Part shown: piece after piece, positions 51,733 through 60,049 of the stretch
How positions within the stretch are numbered: the first letter of the stretch is position 1
Layout of the letters: every line of letters starts with the position of its first letter
Origin: Clostridiales bacterium
Lineage (GTDB): Bacteria > Bacillota > Clostridia > Oscillospirales > Oscillospiraceae
Assembly: GCA_022775085.1 (NCBI GenBank)
Contig: JALFJQ010000016.1
Location: 1 to 64,000, forward strand
DNA length: 64,000 nucleotides
Reading direction: 5' to 3'
The notes under the pieces: generated by a model
What the model was told of the DNA's origin: nothing
The model's database searches: none
What the model saw: only the letters and a program-made list of their open reading frames with translations
Position numbers and translations under genes: made by a program

Positions 51733-52899
51733 TTACAAAATCTCCTTGGCAAAACTCCTGCCCGGTGTGGAATATTCTACGCCCAGCAGGTCGGTGATCG
51801 TGGCGGCGATGTCGGCGAAACTTGCCCTTGTGCCCAGATTCACGGGCTTCACCTGTCTGCCCAGCACCAGCAGAGGCACATATTCCCGGGTGTGGTCGGT
51901 GGTGGCGGTGTAGGCCGGGTCACAGCCGTGGTCGGCGGTGATCATCAGAATATCTTCTTCCCCGAGTTTCGGCAGGAACGTGCCCAGCCAGGCGTCAAAT
52001 TCCGACAGGGCGTTTGCGTAGCCGTCTACATTCCGGCGGTGACCGTAGACCATGTCGAAATCCACCAGATTCACGAAGCACAGGCCATGAAAATCCCGGG
52101 CGGCAAAGTCATCGGTGTGAGCCATGCCATCGGCGTTGCTCTTGTTGAACACGTACTCCGTGTCCCCGTGACCGGCAAAAATGTCGTGAATTTTGCCTAC
52201 GGCGAGACAGTCCAGTCCTGCCGCTTTGATGGCGTCCAGCATGGTCTGAGCAGGCGGCTCCAGAGAAAAGTCATGGCGGTTGGATGTGCGGCGGAAGCCT
52301 TCTTCGGGATTTCCCACGAAAGGACGGGCAATCACCCGGCCCACGCCGTGCTTTCCCTGCAGAATCTGCCGTGCCTTGCGGCAGGCATCGTACAATTCTG
52401 GAAGCTTCACCACATCCTCATGGGCCGCCACCTGAAACACGGAGTCGGCGGAGGTGTAGACGATCCACTTTCCGGTTTCCATATGCTCCTTGCCGTAATC
52501 CCGGATTACATCCGTGCCGGAATAGGGAAGGTTACATAACACGCCCCGGCCCGTAGCCTGCTCAAAGGCATCCAGTACCTCTTTGGGGAAGCCATTAGGA
52601 TAGGTGGGCAGGGGTTCCGGGGAAATGATGCCGGAAATCTCCCAGTGGCCGATGGTGGTGTCTTTGCCCATGGAGCTTTCCGTCATCCGGGCGCAGGCTC
52701 CCAGAGGCGCGTCCGCCTTGGGCAGACACTCCACCCCGTCAATATTTCCCAATCCGGCTGAAATCATGTTGGGGATGCGCAGTTTATCGGAACCGGCGCA
52801 GGCGGCAAGGGTATTGACCCCCACGTCGCCAAATTTCTCACTGTCCGGCATGGCCCCAATGCCGAAGGAATCCAGAACAATTAAAAAGATACGCTTCAT
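51733..52899 (-). CDS. deoB: Phosphopentomutase
   Basis: DeoB (388 residues) converts (deoxy)ribose 1-phosphate to the 5-phosphate. Metal-binding MKRIFLIVLDSFGIGAMPDS at the N-terminus, the phosphorylated Thr region SSMGKDTTIGHWE, and ITADHGCDPAYTATTDHTRE at the C-terminus are conserved. Its product feeds DeoC upstream in the same cluster. Confidence 0.97.
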   Translation of the reverse strand: MKRIFLIVLDSFGIGAMPDSEKFGDVGVNTLAACAGSDKLRIPNMISAGLGNIDGVECLPKADAPLGACARMTESSMGKDTTIGHWEISGIISPEPLPTYPNGFPKEVLDAFEQATGRGVLCNLPYSGTDVIRDYGKEHMETGKWIVYTSADSVFQVAAHEDVVKLPELYDACRKARQILQGKHGVGRVIARPFVGNPEEGFRRTSNRHDFSLEPPAQTMLDAIKAAGLDCLAVGKIHDIFAGHGDTEYVFNKSNADGMAHTDDFAARDFHGLCFVNLVDFDMVYGHRRNVDGYANALSEFDAWLGTFLPKLGEEDILMITADHGCDPAYTATTDHTREYVPLLVLGRQVKPVNLGTRASFADIAATITDLLGVEYSTPGRSFAKEIL

Positions 52900-52957
52900 A
52901 AAATCACCTGATTCAAGGTTGATAGAGTAAATTGTGCTTTAGCTAACTAAGGAAAAA

Positions 52958-53080
52958 TGTCATTGCGAGCCAGCGCGCACGCTGGCGTGGCAATCCGTTC
53001 TCCTTGGGAAAATCTTCATCATCGGAGTGCCAAAGGGGATACGGATTGCCACGTCGGGCTTCGCCCTCCTCGCAATGACA
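52958..53080. repeat. TGTCATTGCGA repeat between deoD and deoB
   Basis: Long form: TGTCATTGCGAGCCAGCGCG at the left and CCTCCTCGCAATGACA at the right, with CGTGGCAATCCG/CGGATTGCCACG arms. Confidence 0.9.
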
Positions 53081-53102
53081 TCTTCATCAACGATATTCCC
53101 CT

Positions 53103-53849
53103 TTACTTTCCTTCCATAGCCACCGCCACGTCCAGCGCCACCTTCATCATGGTGGTGAAAGCGGTCTGCCGCTCCTCGGAGGTGGTCTCCACGCCCTTGA
53201 GAACGTGGTCAGAAATGGTGCAGATGCACAGGGCACGCTTGCCGTACCGGGCGGCGTTCATGTACAGGGCCGCGGCCTCCATTTCCAGCGCCATGACACC
53301 CATCTTTTTCAGGCCGTACACGCTGTCGAGGCCCTCGGGAACGCCAATATGGTCACCGTAGAACACATCGGAGGAGTTCACGTTGCCCACATGGTAGGCA
53401 GCTCCGTGGCTTTCCGCTGCCTTCACCGCTTCTGTCAGCAGCTCCCAGCTTGCGATGGGAGCAAAGGTGCCGGGCAGATGGAACTGGGCGGCAAAATTGG
53501 AATCGGTGCAGGCACCCTGGGCAATCACCAGGTCGTAGAGGTTGATGTCGTCCTGAATGGAACCGGCGGAGCCGACCCGGATAATATTCTCCACGCCGTA
53601 GCCGTTGAACAGCTCATGGGAGTAGATGCCGATGGCGGGCATACCCATGCCGGAGGCCATGACGGAGACCTTCACGCCCTTGTAGGTGCCGGTGTAGCCC
53701 TGCACGCCCCGGACGTTGTTGACCAGCACGGGGTTTTCCAGAAAATTCTCCGCGATAAACTTGGAGCGCAGTGGGTCGCCGGGCATCAGCACGGTCTTGC
53801 CGAAATCCCCGGGCTTTGCGGAAATATGAGGGGTAGGGGTTGTTAACAT
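53103..53849 (-). CDS. deoD: Purine-nucleoside phosphorylase, DeoD type
   Basis: The 248-residue hexameric-type enzyme splits purine (deoxy)nucleosides with phosphate. VLMPGDPLRSKFIAEN gives the phosphate-binding GDP-R, IIRVGSAGSIQ the purine region, and MEMEAAALY-like ALEMEAAALYMNA the ribose site. Start ATG has AAGGAGG upstream. Its sugar-phosphate product goes to DeoB. Confidence 0.97.
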   Translation of the reverse strand: MLTTPTPHISAKPGDFGKTVLMPGDPLRSKFIAENFLENPVLVNNVRGVQGYTGTYKGVKVSVMASGMGMPAIGIYSHELFNGYGVENIIRVGSAGSIQDDINLYDLVIAQGACTDSNFAAQFHLPGTFAPIASWELLTEAVKAAESHGAAYHVGNVNSSDVFYGDHIGVPEGLDSVYGLKKMGVMALEMEAAALYMNAARYGKRALCICTISDHVLKGVETTSEERQTAFTTMMKVALDVAVAMEGK

Positions 53850-53865
53850 AACAGTATCCTCCTTG

Positions 53866-53942
53866 TGAGAAGTGTGGAGAGTGGAGAGTGAAGAGTGGAG
53901 TTATTTCTGATTTCTTCACTCTCCACTCTTAACTCTTCACTC
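53866..53942. repeat. GAGTGGAGAGTGAAG foldback between deoC and deoD
   Basis: A purine-rich half (GTGGAGAGTGGAGAGTGAAG) and a pyrimidine-rich half (CTTCACTCTCCACTCTTAAC) form a long foldback of short units. A related pyrimidine-rich stretch is at about 49809-49841. Confidence 0.75.
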
Positions 53943-53945
53943 TAT

Positions 53946-54614
53946 TCAGTACGTGCCGTCGTTTTCCAGTCCCTTTGCGATCTTCACGATCCGGGAGGTG
54001 CCCAGACGGTCGGCACCCAGCTCGATGAATTTTTCGGCATCCTCCAGAGAAGAAATGCCCCCGGCGGCCTTGATCTTCACATGGGGGGCAACGTGGGCCT
54101 TGAACAGCGCCACATCGGCAAATGTGGCTCCCGCCTTGGAAAAGCCCGTGGAAGTTTTGATATAGTCCGCGCCGGAATCGGAGACGCACTTGCACAGCTG
54201 AATTTTTTCCTCGTCGGTCAGAAGACACGTCTCAATGATGACTTTCAGCAGCTTTCCCTTGCAGGCTTTCTTAATGGCGGCGATCTCCTTGGTAATGTCG
54301 TCCCATTTTCCCTCCTTGGCCCAGCCGATGTTGATAACCATATCCACCTCGTCCGCGCCGTTATCCACAGCGTCAGAGGCCATGAAGCACTTGGCGGCGG
54401 TGGTGTCATAGCCATTGGGGAAGCCGATGACGGTGCAAATGGGCAATTTTTCACCCACATAGTCCTTTGCCTGCTTCACGAAAGAAGCGGGAATGCAGAC
54501 GGAGGCGGTGTGGTACTTCATACCGTCGTCGCAGACGGCCTTGATCTCCGGCCAGGTAGCGGTCTGGGCAAGCAATGTGTGGTCGCATTTTGAAAGAATT
54601 GTTTTCAGTTCCAT
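53946..54614 (-). CDS. deoC: Deoxyribose-phosphate aldolase
   Basis: DeoC (222 residues) cleaves 2-deoxyribose 5-phosphate to glyceraldehyde 3-phosphate and acetaldehyde. The Schiff-base lysine is in [16 protein letters not shown] (residues ~148-163); [13 protein letters not shown] holds the second lysine region. ATG 54614 follows GGGAGG; the longer frame begins inside the neighbouring repeat and is rejected. Confidence 0.97.
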   Translation of the reverse strand: MELKTILSKCDHTLLAQTATWPEIKAVCDDGMKYHTASVCIPASFVKQAKDYVGEKLPICTVIGFPNGYDTTAAKCFMASDAVDNGADEVDMVINIGWAKEGKWDDITKEIAAIKKACKGKLLKVIIETCLLTDEEKIQLCKCVSDSGADYIKTSTGFSKAGATFADVALFKAHVAPHVKIKAAGGISSLEDAEKFIELGADRLGTSRIVKIAKGLENDGTY

Positions 54615-54650
54615 AGTATTTATTCCTCCCGATTTGTAGCCATCAGAAAA

Positions 54651-54690
54651 TGTCATTGCGAACCAGCGCGCACGCTGGTGTGACAATTCG
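54651..54690. repeat. TGTCATTGCGA repeat, left half only
   Basis: TGTCATTGCGAACCAGCGCG followed by CACGCTGGTGTGACAATTCG; the right half is missing. Lies between tdk and deoC. Confidence 0.8.
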
Positions 54691-54703
54691 TTCTCTCATA
54701 TGG

Positions 54704-55312
54704 TTAATGGTTCTGTCCGTGAAGTTTTATAACCTTGTGTTCCCGGATTCCCCGGACGTAGCACTTGTGGCACATAGCGATATAGCTGTCGTTGCCCCCC
54801 AGTACCACCTGTGCGCCATGGGTGACGATGTGCCCTTCCCCGTCGATGCGGGCGTTGACCGTAGCCTTGGCTCCACAGTCACAGATAGTCTTGATCTCCT
54901 GAATGGTGTCCGCCACCTCCATGAGCCGCAGGCTGCCGGGAAACAGCTTGGTCTGAAAGTCCGTGCGCAGACCAAAGCACATGACGGGGATATTGTGCTC
55001 GTCTACGATGGCGCGGAGCTGGTCGATCTGGGCTTCCGTCAGAAATTGGCACTCGTCCACGATAATCACGTCACAGGTTCCGCTTTTTCCGTCCAAAAAC
55101 CGCTCCATAATGTCGGTTTCCGGCGGGATCACCTCCACCTCCGCCTCCAGCCCGATTCGGCTGCGAAGGATGGAGGCCCCGTCCCGGACATCCGCGCTGG
55201 GCTTGATAAGCCAGACCTTCAGATCATTTTCCTCATAATTGTATTTGGTGATCAGCGCCTGAGCCGTCTTGCTGGAACCCATGGCGCCGTACTTAAAATA
55301 AAGCTTGGCCAT
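54704..55312 (-). CDS. tdk: Thymidine kinase
   Basis: The 202-residue TK1-type enzyme phosphorylates thymidine (and deoxyuridine). P-loop KYGAMGSSKTAQALI (residues ~8-22), Walker B VIIVDECQFL, and the structural zinc cysteines CDCGAKA and MCHKCYVRG are present. It heads the nucleoside-salvage cluster, with its own promoter at 55335-55363. Confidence 0.97.
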   Translation of the reverse strand: MAKLYFKYGAMGSSKTAQALITKYNYEENDLKVWLIKPSADVRDGASILRSRIGLEAEVEVIPPETDIMERFLDGKSGTCDVIIVDECQFLTEAQIDQLRAIVDEHNIPVMCFGLRTDFQTKLFPGSLRLMEVADTIQEIKTICDCGAKATVNARIDGEGHIVTHGAQVVLGGNDSYIAMCHKCYVRGIREHKVIKLHGQNH

Positions 55313-55334
55313 TGCACTACCTCCGTTCGTCCCT

Positions 55335-55363
55335 TCATTATACCGAAATCCCGTCCGGCGTGC
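55335..55363 (-). promoter_or_regulatory. tdk promoter
   Basis: Minus strand TTGCAC (55358-55363), 17-base spacer, TATAAT (55335-55340), 23 bases before the tdk ATG. Confidence 0.8.
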
Positions 55364-55397
55364 AAGCCCTATTTTATGCGGTTTTCACAAGATGGGC

Positions 55398-55426
55398 TTG
55401 CGGTCATTCCTTCGGAATGATATAAT
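55398..55426 (+). promoter_or_regulatory. Promoter of the DUF4349 gene
   Basis: TTGCGG (55398-55403), 17-base spacer, TATAAT (55421-55426). A GTAGGG palindrome (55428-55455) starts two bases later, covering the start point. Confidence 0.65.
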
Positions 55427-55427
55427 C

Positions 55428-55455
55428 GTAGGGCGGAGTCATGCCTCCGCCCTAC
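55428..55455. repeat. GTAGGG palindrome at a start site
   Basis: GTAGGGCGGAGTCATGCCTC then CGCCCTAC: a near-perfect member of the family seen at 475-502. Confidence 0.85.
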
Positions 55456-55530
55456 AATTTTTCCAAATTCTGCAACCGACCCCAAAGTTTGTCGAGTATA
55501 GGAGTGAACCCAGTAAAGGAGGAAACCAAA

Positions 55531-56469
55531 ATGAAAAAGTATCTGTCCCTGTTTCTGAGCTTTGTGCTGCTGGCGGCTCTGTTCACTGGCTGCGGCTCCG
55601 CCAACCAATCCACCGCGTCCTATGACAGCGGCATGGTGGAGTACGCCATGTCCGATGAAGTTGCCATGGCCCCTGCCGAGGGCACGGCTCTGAAGAATGG
55701 CACCGCCGGCACCGGCTCCTCCGCCCTTCCCGAAAGCCGCAAATGGATCGTCACCGTGAATCTCACCGCCGAGACCGAGGACCTGGATGCTCTGCGCACC
55801 GCGCTGGATGAAAAGATCGCCGCTTTCCAGGGCTACGTGGAGGCTCAGAATGTCTACAACGGCAGCGCCTTCCAGAGTGACCGCCGCTACCGCAGCGCTA
55901 GCCTCACCATTCGCGTCCCCGCCGACAGAATCGATGCTTTTTTGCAGGATATGGGTGGTATGGCCAATATCGTCCGGCAGAATAGGAGTATCGAGGATGT
56001 GACCCTCAACTATGTCGCCACGGAAAACCGTCTGAACGCCCTGCAAACCGAGGAAGCCCGGCTGCTGGAGCTGCTTTCCCAGGCCGAAACCATGAGTGAT
56101 CTGCTGGAAATTGAGGCCCGGCTGTCCGAGGTTCGCTATGAGCTGGAGAATTACGCCTCCCAGAAGCGGCTGTACGACAACCAGATCGACTACGCCACCG
56201 TTTACTTATCCATCGATGAAGTGCAGGAGTACACCCCCGTGGAAGAACCTACCCTGTGGGAGCGCATCCGGGACGGCTTTAAGGACAACCTGGAAGGTGT
56301 CGGCGAGGGTCTGCTGGATGTGCTGGTGTGGTTCATCGTTTCAATCCCCACCCTTGTGGTGCTGGCAGTGGTCGTACTGATCGCGGTGCTGGTTATCAAG
56401 CGAATCCGTCGCCGCCGCGCCGCCAAAAAGGCCGCAAAGCAGCAGAACGCCGCGGACAGCAACGAGTGA
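55531..56469 (+). CDS. DUF4349 membrane-anchored lipoprotein
   Basis: The 312-residue protein starts with a lipoprotein signal (KYLSLFLSFVLLAALFTGC, lipobox LFTGC). The extracytoplasmic DUF4349 domain (about residues 70-245) contains WIVTVNLTAETEDLDALRTA, a coiled coil around RLNALQTEEARLLELLSQAE, and YATVYLSIDEVQEY. A membrane helix (VWFIVSIPTLVVLAVVVLIA, ~264-283) and a basic tail end it. It is therefore anchored by both ends. Function of the family is unknown. ATG 55531 has AAAGGAGG upstream. Confidence 0.9.
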   Translation: MKKYLSLFLSFVLLAALFTGCGSANQSTASYDSGMVEYAMSDEVAMAPAEGTALKNGTAGTGSSALPESRKWIVTVNLTAETEDLDALRTALDEKIAAFQGYVEAQNVYNGSAFQSDRRYRSASLTIRVPADRIDAFLQDMGGMANIVRQNRSIEDVTLNYVATENRLNALQTEEARLLELLSQAETMSDLLEIEARLSEVRYELENYASQKRLYDNQIDYATVYLSIDEVQEYTPVEEPTLWERIRDGFKDNLEGVGEGLLDVLVWFIVSIPTLVVLAVVVLIAVLVIKRIRRRRAAKKAAKQQNAADSNE

Positions 56470-56484
56470 TCATCAATAGGCAAA

Positions 56485-56517
56485 CCGCCGCCGGACAAAT
56501 CCGGCGGCGGTGCTTTT
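56485..56517 (+). terminator. Terminator after the DUF4349 gene
   Basis: Stem CCGCCGCCGG (56485-56494) with CCGGCGGCGG (56501-56510), then TGCTTTT. Confidence 0.8.
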
Positions 56518-56529
56518 ATTCCGTTTCCC

Positions 56530-56585
56530 GCCGTCAGGCGGTGTCTTCTCAATAGAATGAAACCATTCTATTGAGAAATAGTATC
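56530..56585. repeat. Fragment of the triple-hairpin repeat
   Basis: GTCAGGCGGTGTCTTCTCAA followed by foldback CAATAGAAT-GAAACC-ATTCTATTG and GAGAAATAGTATC. It corresponds to the last module of the 159-bp repeats at 10952 and 16249, with a different stem sequence. It overlaps the 3' end of the DUF6020-like gene. Confidence 0.65.
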
Positions 56586-58283
56586 AAACACCGTAGTCAG
56601 CAGCACCAGCGGGGAGCACAGGATCATGGGATAGGCATAGCGAAACTCGGCAAATACCGGCGTCCCCAGCCACAGCCCCACCGTCAGTATCAGCACGGGC
56701 ACGGTGATCAGCCACTGTTTCCGCTTTTGCAGACAGCAAATCAGGCAGCAGGCAACGAGAACCCAGATCCGCAGGCCGATGCTGTACAGCCCCTGGAACG
56801 CCGCGGGCTTCTCCGCAAACCGGAACCAGGCCGCATACAGCCGGGCGATGGGATTTGTCCCGGTGACCGGCACAATGCCCACGTTGTTCTCTCCGGTTTC
56901 CAGTGTGTAGATCCAGTAGAAATAGCCCCCATTCCAATAGCCCCGGGTCTCGTCGATCCAGGCTTTCAGATAGTCCCCGGGATAGCGAAGCCCCAGGGAG
57001 ACGTAGAGCTTCAAATATTCGCCCCAATTTTGGCGAATAAAGTCCACCTGATCGTACCGGAAGGTCTCAAACTTTACCGGATCAACCGTCTGCGGATCGT
57101 AGGCCTCCGGCAGCTTGTCCATCCAGAAGATCTGCGACAGCAGCTCCTGCTGCTCCTGCGTCAGTTCCCGGCCGTTCGCCGCCACCCGGGCGATCTGCTG
57201 CATCGGCACGGCAAAAGCCTCGGTCACCTCGGTTCCCGGCACGTTCAACAGCGTCAGCACCGGGCCAATCATCACGCCGGTCACGACGAGCACCGCCAGA
57301 AGGGCCGTCTGCAAACGTTTCTGTTCCTTCTTCAGAACGATCACCAGAAGGATCGCCGCCGCCAACAAGGAAAACCAGCCGTTGGTACGCATCAACGCCA
57401 ACCCCAGCGCCCCAAACGCAAAGACGGCATAGTCCCATTTTTCCGCCTTGCCCACGTGTTTCAGCAGGCGGAAGAACGCCGCTGCCAACAGCAGCGCCGA
57501 TGCGCCGAAGGGCACGTCCTTCCACAGCGTGATGCTGTAGACAATGTTATAGGGGAGCATGGCGTAGACGAAAAACGCCATCCCCAGCCCCCAGCCGGGC
57601 ACGCCGATCTGGTAGAGTGTCATAATGGTGTATCCGAACGCCGTTGCCAGCAGCAGAATCTGGAAGCCATGAAACATTGCCACGCCAACGTTGATGTCTC
57701 CGGTGAGTGCTATGCCCAGCTTTACGATCAGCCCCACCAGCCGGGTGTGGTAGTAGGGCATGGTGTTGTCATAGTGGCCATAGAGCAGCTGCCCGATGGT
57801 GGTAAAGGAGTCTGTTGTCAGGATCCCGGGATAGTGGGCAAACACCAGATACCCCAGATCGATGACCGCCACGGCCGCAAATACGCCCCAGAACACCCAC
57901 CCCGGATGCTTCCGCTGCCCGGCCATGCCCCGCAGCGGGAGCCTTCTGCGCATACACCAGAGGATCTGGTATCCCACGCAGAAGCCGCCCAGCAGATCCA
58001 TGACTGAATTCAGCCGGTTCTGCAGGGAGGCCGGCTCGTAAATTTCATGATTTCCCATCACCACTGCCAGGGAGAACAGCCCCGCGAACACCCACAGGGC
58101 CGGATGGGTTCTTCCACCCTTGCGGTTGTCCCACAGGCACAGCAGAGCTGCCGTGCCGCACAGAAGGTAGACGCTATAGTAGGTGTCCGTCCCGGCGAGG
58201 GCCGACAGATCCGTGAGCCAGATATAAATAAGCAGTGCCTGGGCTGCCAGACCGGCAGCCGGATTCCATTTTCTTCGTATCAT
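56568..58283 (-). CDS. DUF6020-like multi-pass membrane protein
   Basis: A 571-residue protein with about twelve hydrophobic segments. HYPGILTTDSFTTIGQLLYG and YNIVYSITLWKDVPFGASAL resemble the DUF6020 family, whose layout recalls GT-C glycosyltransferases with an Asp-containing first loop; enzyme activity is inferred only. It starts in an ATGA overlap with the preceding papain-fold-like gene. The last five codons and the TAG lie in the repeat at 56530-56585, so the native tail may have been replaced. Confidence 0.8.
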   Translation of the reverse strand: MIRRKWNPAAGLAAQALLIYIWLTDLSALAGTDTYYSVYLLCGTAALLCLWDNRKGGRTHPALWVFAGLFSLAVVMGNHEIYEPASLQNRLNSVMDLLGGFCVGYQILWCMRRRLPLRGMAGQRKHPGWVFWGVFAAVAVIDLGYLVFAHYPGILTTDSFTTIGQLLYGHYDNTMPYYHTRLVGLIVKLGIALTGDINVGVAMFHGFQILLLATAFGYTIMTLYQIGVPGWGLGMAFFVYAMLPYNIVYSITLWKDVPFGASALLLAAAFFRLLKHVGKAEKWDYAVFAFGALGLALMRTNGWFSLLAAAILLVIVLKKEQKRLQTALLAVLVVTGVMIGPVLTLLNVPGTEVTEAFAVPMQQIARVAANGRELTQEQQELLSQIFWMDKLPEAYDPQTVDPVKFETFRYDQVDFIRQNWGEYLKLYVSLGLRYPGDYLKAWIDETRGYWNGGYFYWIYTLETGENNVGIVPVTGTNPIARLYAAWFRFAEKPAAFQGLYSIGLRIWVLVACCLICCLQKRKQWLITVPVLILTVGLWLGTPVFAEFRYAYPMILCSPLVLLTTVFDTISQ

Positions 58284-58783
58284 TTTTTCACCTGTTTCCC
58301 GTGAATCACCAGCAGCACGCAGCCGAAATAGCGGTTCCGCCGTAAAAATTCGTCGATGCTCTGTCCCCAGCTGTCCGGGCCGGCGGAGTTCCGAAAGGTA
58401 TTGTAACCCACGAATCCCTCTGTGGTCGGCTTCACTGCCACGAAATGTGCACCGGCTCGTCCCTGTTTTGCCCAGTGGTAGAACACGATGCAGGCATCGG
58501 CGGCGCGGGCTTCCGTGTCGAACCGTTTCCTGTCAAAAATCAGCCTGTTGGAGAATCCCCATTTCTCAAAGCACCGCTGGGGTGCCCAGAAGGAGGTGCC
58601 GAAGTTGCCGTGAATCAGGGGCAGCTGCCATTCAAAGTAGCGAATGAGTGCGTCAATGTCCGTGGTGCGGCCCAGAATCTTCAGGGCATTGTAGGTGGCG
58701 ATCCAGCCGCAGCCCGTCTGCGCGGAGGGCCGCAGACCGTAACGGTGGACGTCCCTCGGAATGTCATTTTGGTTGCAGATCAT
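58280..58783 (-). CDS. Papain-fold (C39-like) cysteine-protease-like protein
   Basis: A 167-residue soluble protein. QTGCGWIATYNALKILG (residues ~22-38) has the Gln-x2-Cys and following helix of papain-like/C39-like folds, and AGAHFVAVKPTTEGFVGYNTF gives a His and an Asn about 20 residues apart, as expected of the triad. No signal peptide, and no GG-peptide substrate or ABC exporter nearby. It overlaps both neighbours by four bases. The fold call is from motif order only. Confidence 0.65.
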   Translation of the reverse strand: MICNQNDIPRDVHRYGLRPSAQTGCGWIATYNALKILGRTTDIDALIRYFEWQLPLIHGNFGTSFWAPQRCFEKWGFSNRLIFDRKRFDTEARAADACIVFYHWAKQGRAGAHFVAVKPTTEGFVGYNTFRNSAGPDSWGQSIDEFLRRNRYFGCVLLVIHGKQVKK

Positions 58784-59241
58784 GACTTTTCTTCCAGCGG
58801 ATGGGCGGCAATGTACTCGTCCAGCAGCTCCGCGGCGCAGACCACCATCCGGGTGCAGGGCCGGGTTTTATAAAACTCCGCCGTCCGGGGGGTAGGACTG
58901 GGGTCAGAGGGGGGATTTTTCAGAATTTCCCGGCAGATGATGCTGCCGTTGCGCTCCCGGAATTTCTCGGCCAGCTCCTGCACCATGGCGTAGTGGGCCT
59001 TCTTGGCCCGATCCTTTTCGCCGGGGTCGTCATAGCCGTATAGGGCGCCCAGCACCATCAGCATCCCGCTGACCGCGCCGCAGACCTCCCGCATCCGGCC
59101 CATGCCGCCGCCAAAGGAGGAGGAAAGCTTCGCCGCCGCCCTCGGGTCCATGCCGGTAACGTCGCAGAAGGCCACCGCCACTGCCTGGGCGCAGTTGCAG
59201 CCATTTACGAACAATTCTGCTGCTTTTTCTCTGTGATCCAT
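58780..59241 (-). CDS. C_GCAxxG_C_C family (putative redox) protein
   Basis: The 153-residue protein has the family pattern: FVNGCNCAQAV (C-x-CAQAV), FGGGMGRMREVCGAVSG (C-GAVSG), ICREIL, then RPCTRMVVCAAEL. The invariant cysteines suggest a redox or metal-binding role, which is unproven. It starts three bases after the sfsA stop and overlaps the next gene as ATGA, so the four genes 59931 to 56568 form one unit. Confidence 0.9.
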   Translation of the reverse strand: MDHREKAAELFVNGCNCAQAVAVAFCDVTGMDPRAAAKLSSSFGGGMGRMREVCGAVSGMLMVLGALYGYDDPGEKDRAKKAHYAMVQELAEKFRERNGSIICREILKNPPSDPSPTPRTAEFYKTRPCTRMVVCAAELLDEYIAAHPLEEKS

Positions 59242-59244
59242 AGG

Positions 59245-59931
59245 TTATTCTCCTTCCAAATGTACCGGCACGCTGCCGCTGATTTTCATTTCGTCTGCGG
59301 TTACCTGACAGGTCACCGCCAAAATCTGCACGCCGCTGGCCGCCGCTTCCCGGAGAGCCGTCCCGAAACTGGGGTCGGTTTTGTCATTGGGGTGCAGGTA
59401 TTTCACATCCTCCATCTGGATGACGAACAGCACATAGGCCCCGTAGCCCTGCCGGGCGGCTTCGGCCAGTCCCCGCAGATGTTTCGTCCCCCGTTCCGTA
59501 GGCGCGTCCGGGAAAGCGCAGACCCCGTCATTTTCCAGCGTCACACCCTTGACCTCCAGAAAGCAGGGCTTTCCATCCAAAGTGAAGGAAAAATCAAACC
59601 GGGAATCCCCGTGCACCGTCTCCGGGCGCAGGTTCTTGATTTCTCCCAGACCGCCGCCTGCCAGCCACTCCCGGGCCGCCGCGTTGGGAGCCTGCGAATC
59701 CATATTGATAAGCCTTTCGCCTTTTTTCACGGCGATCAGGTCGTATTGGGTCTTCCTCGCCGGGTTGTCGGAATGCTGGCACCAGACCAGTGCCCCGGGC
59801 ACCAAAAGCTCCCGGCAACGCCCGGTATTTTTCACGTGCACGACCTGCATTTGCCCGCCGATCTCCACATGGGCGATAAAGCGGTTGGGCCGCTTCCGGA
59901 AGATTCCGGGCACCATATTCGCGTAACGCAT
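59245..59931 (-). CDS. sfsA: SfsA family DNA-binding/nuclease protein
   Basis: The 228-residue protein matches SfsA: an N-terminal OB-like part (FIAHVEIGGQMQVVHVKNTGRC) and a C-terminal nuclease-like domain with SRFDFSFTLDGKPCFLEVKGVTLE, which holds the D..E-x-K residues of the PD-(D/E)xK fold. E. coli SfsA was named for sugar fermentation stimulation and binds DNA. ATG 59931 follows GGGGGA. It heads the four-gene minus-strand unit. Confidence 0.93.
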   Translation of the reverse strand: MRYANMVPGIFRKRPNRFIAHVEIGGQMQVVHVKNTGRCRELLVPGALVWCQHSDNPARKTQYDLIAVKKGERLINMDSQAPNAAAREWLAGGGLGEIKNLRPETVHGDSRFDFSFTLDGKPCFLEVKGVTLENDGVCAFPDAPTERGTKHLRGLAEAARQGYGAYVLFVIQMEDVKYLHPNDKTDPSFGTALREAAASGVQILAVTCQVTADEMKISGSVPVHLEGE

Positions 59932-60004
59932 TTTACTTCCCCCTTGTTTCAAAGGATACCAGAAATCCGGCGGAAATCAAGTGTGGAAATCCCCAAAATA
60001 GGTA

Positions 60005-60032
60005 TTGACTTTTTGTGAAAACGTGGTATAAT
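60005..60032 (+). promoter_or_regulatory. tRNA promoter
   Basis: TTGACT (60005-60010), 16-base spacer, TATAAT (60027-60032), 18 bases before tRNA-Val. Confidence 0.8.
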
Positions 60033-60049
60033 ACATCCTGTTCCGACAT

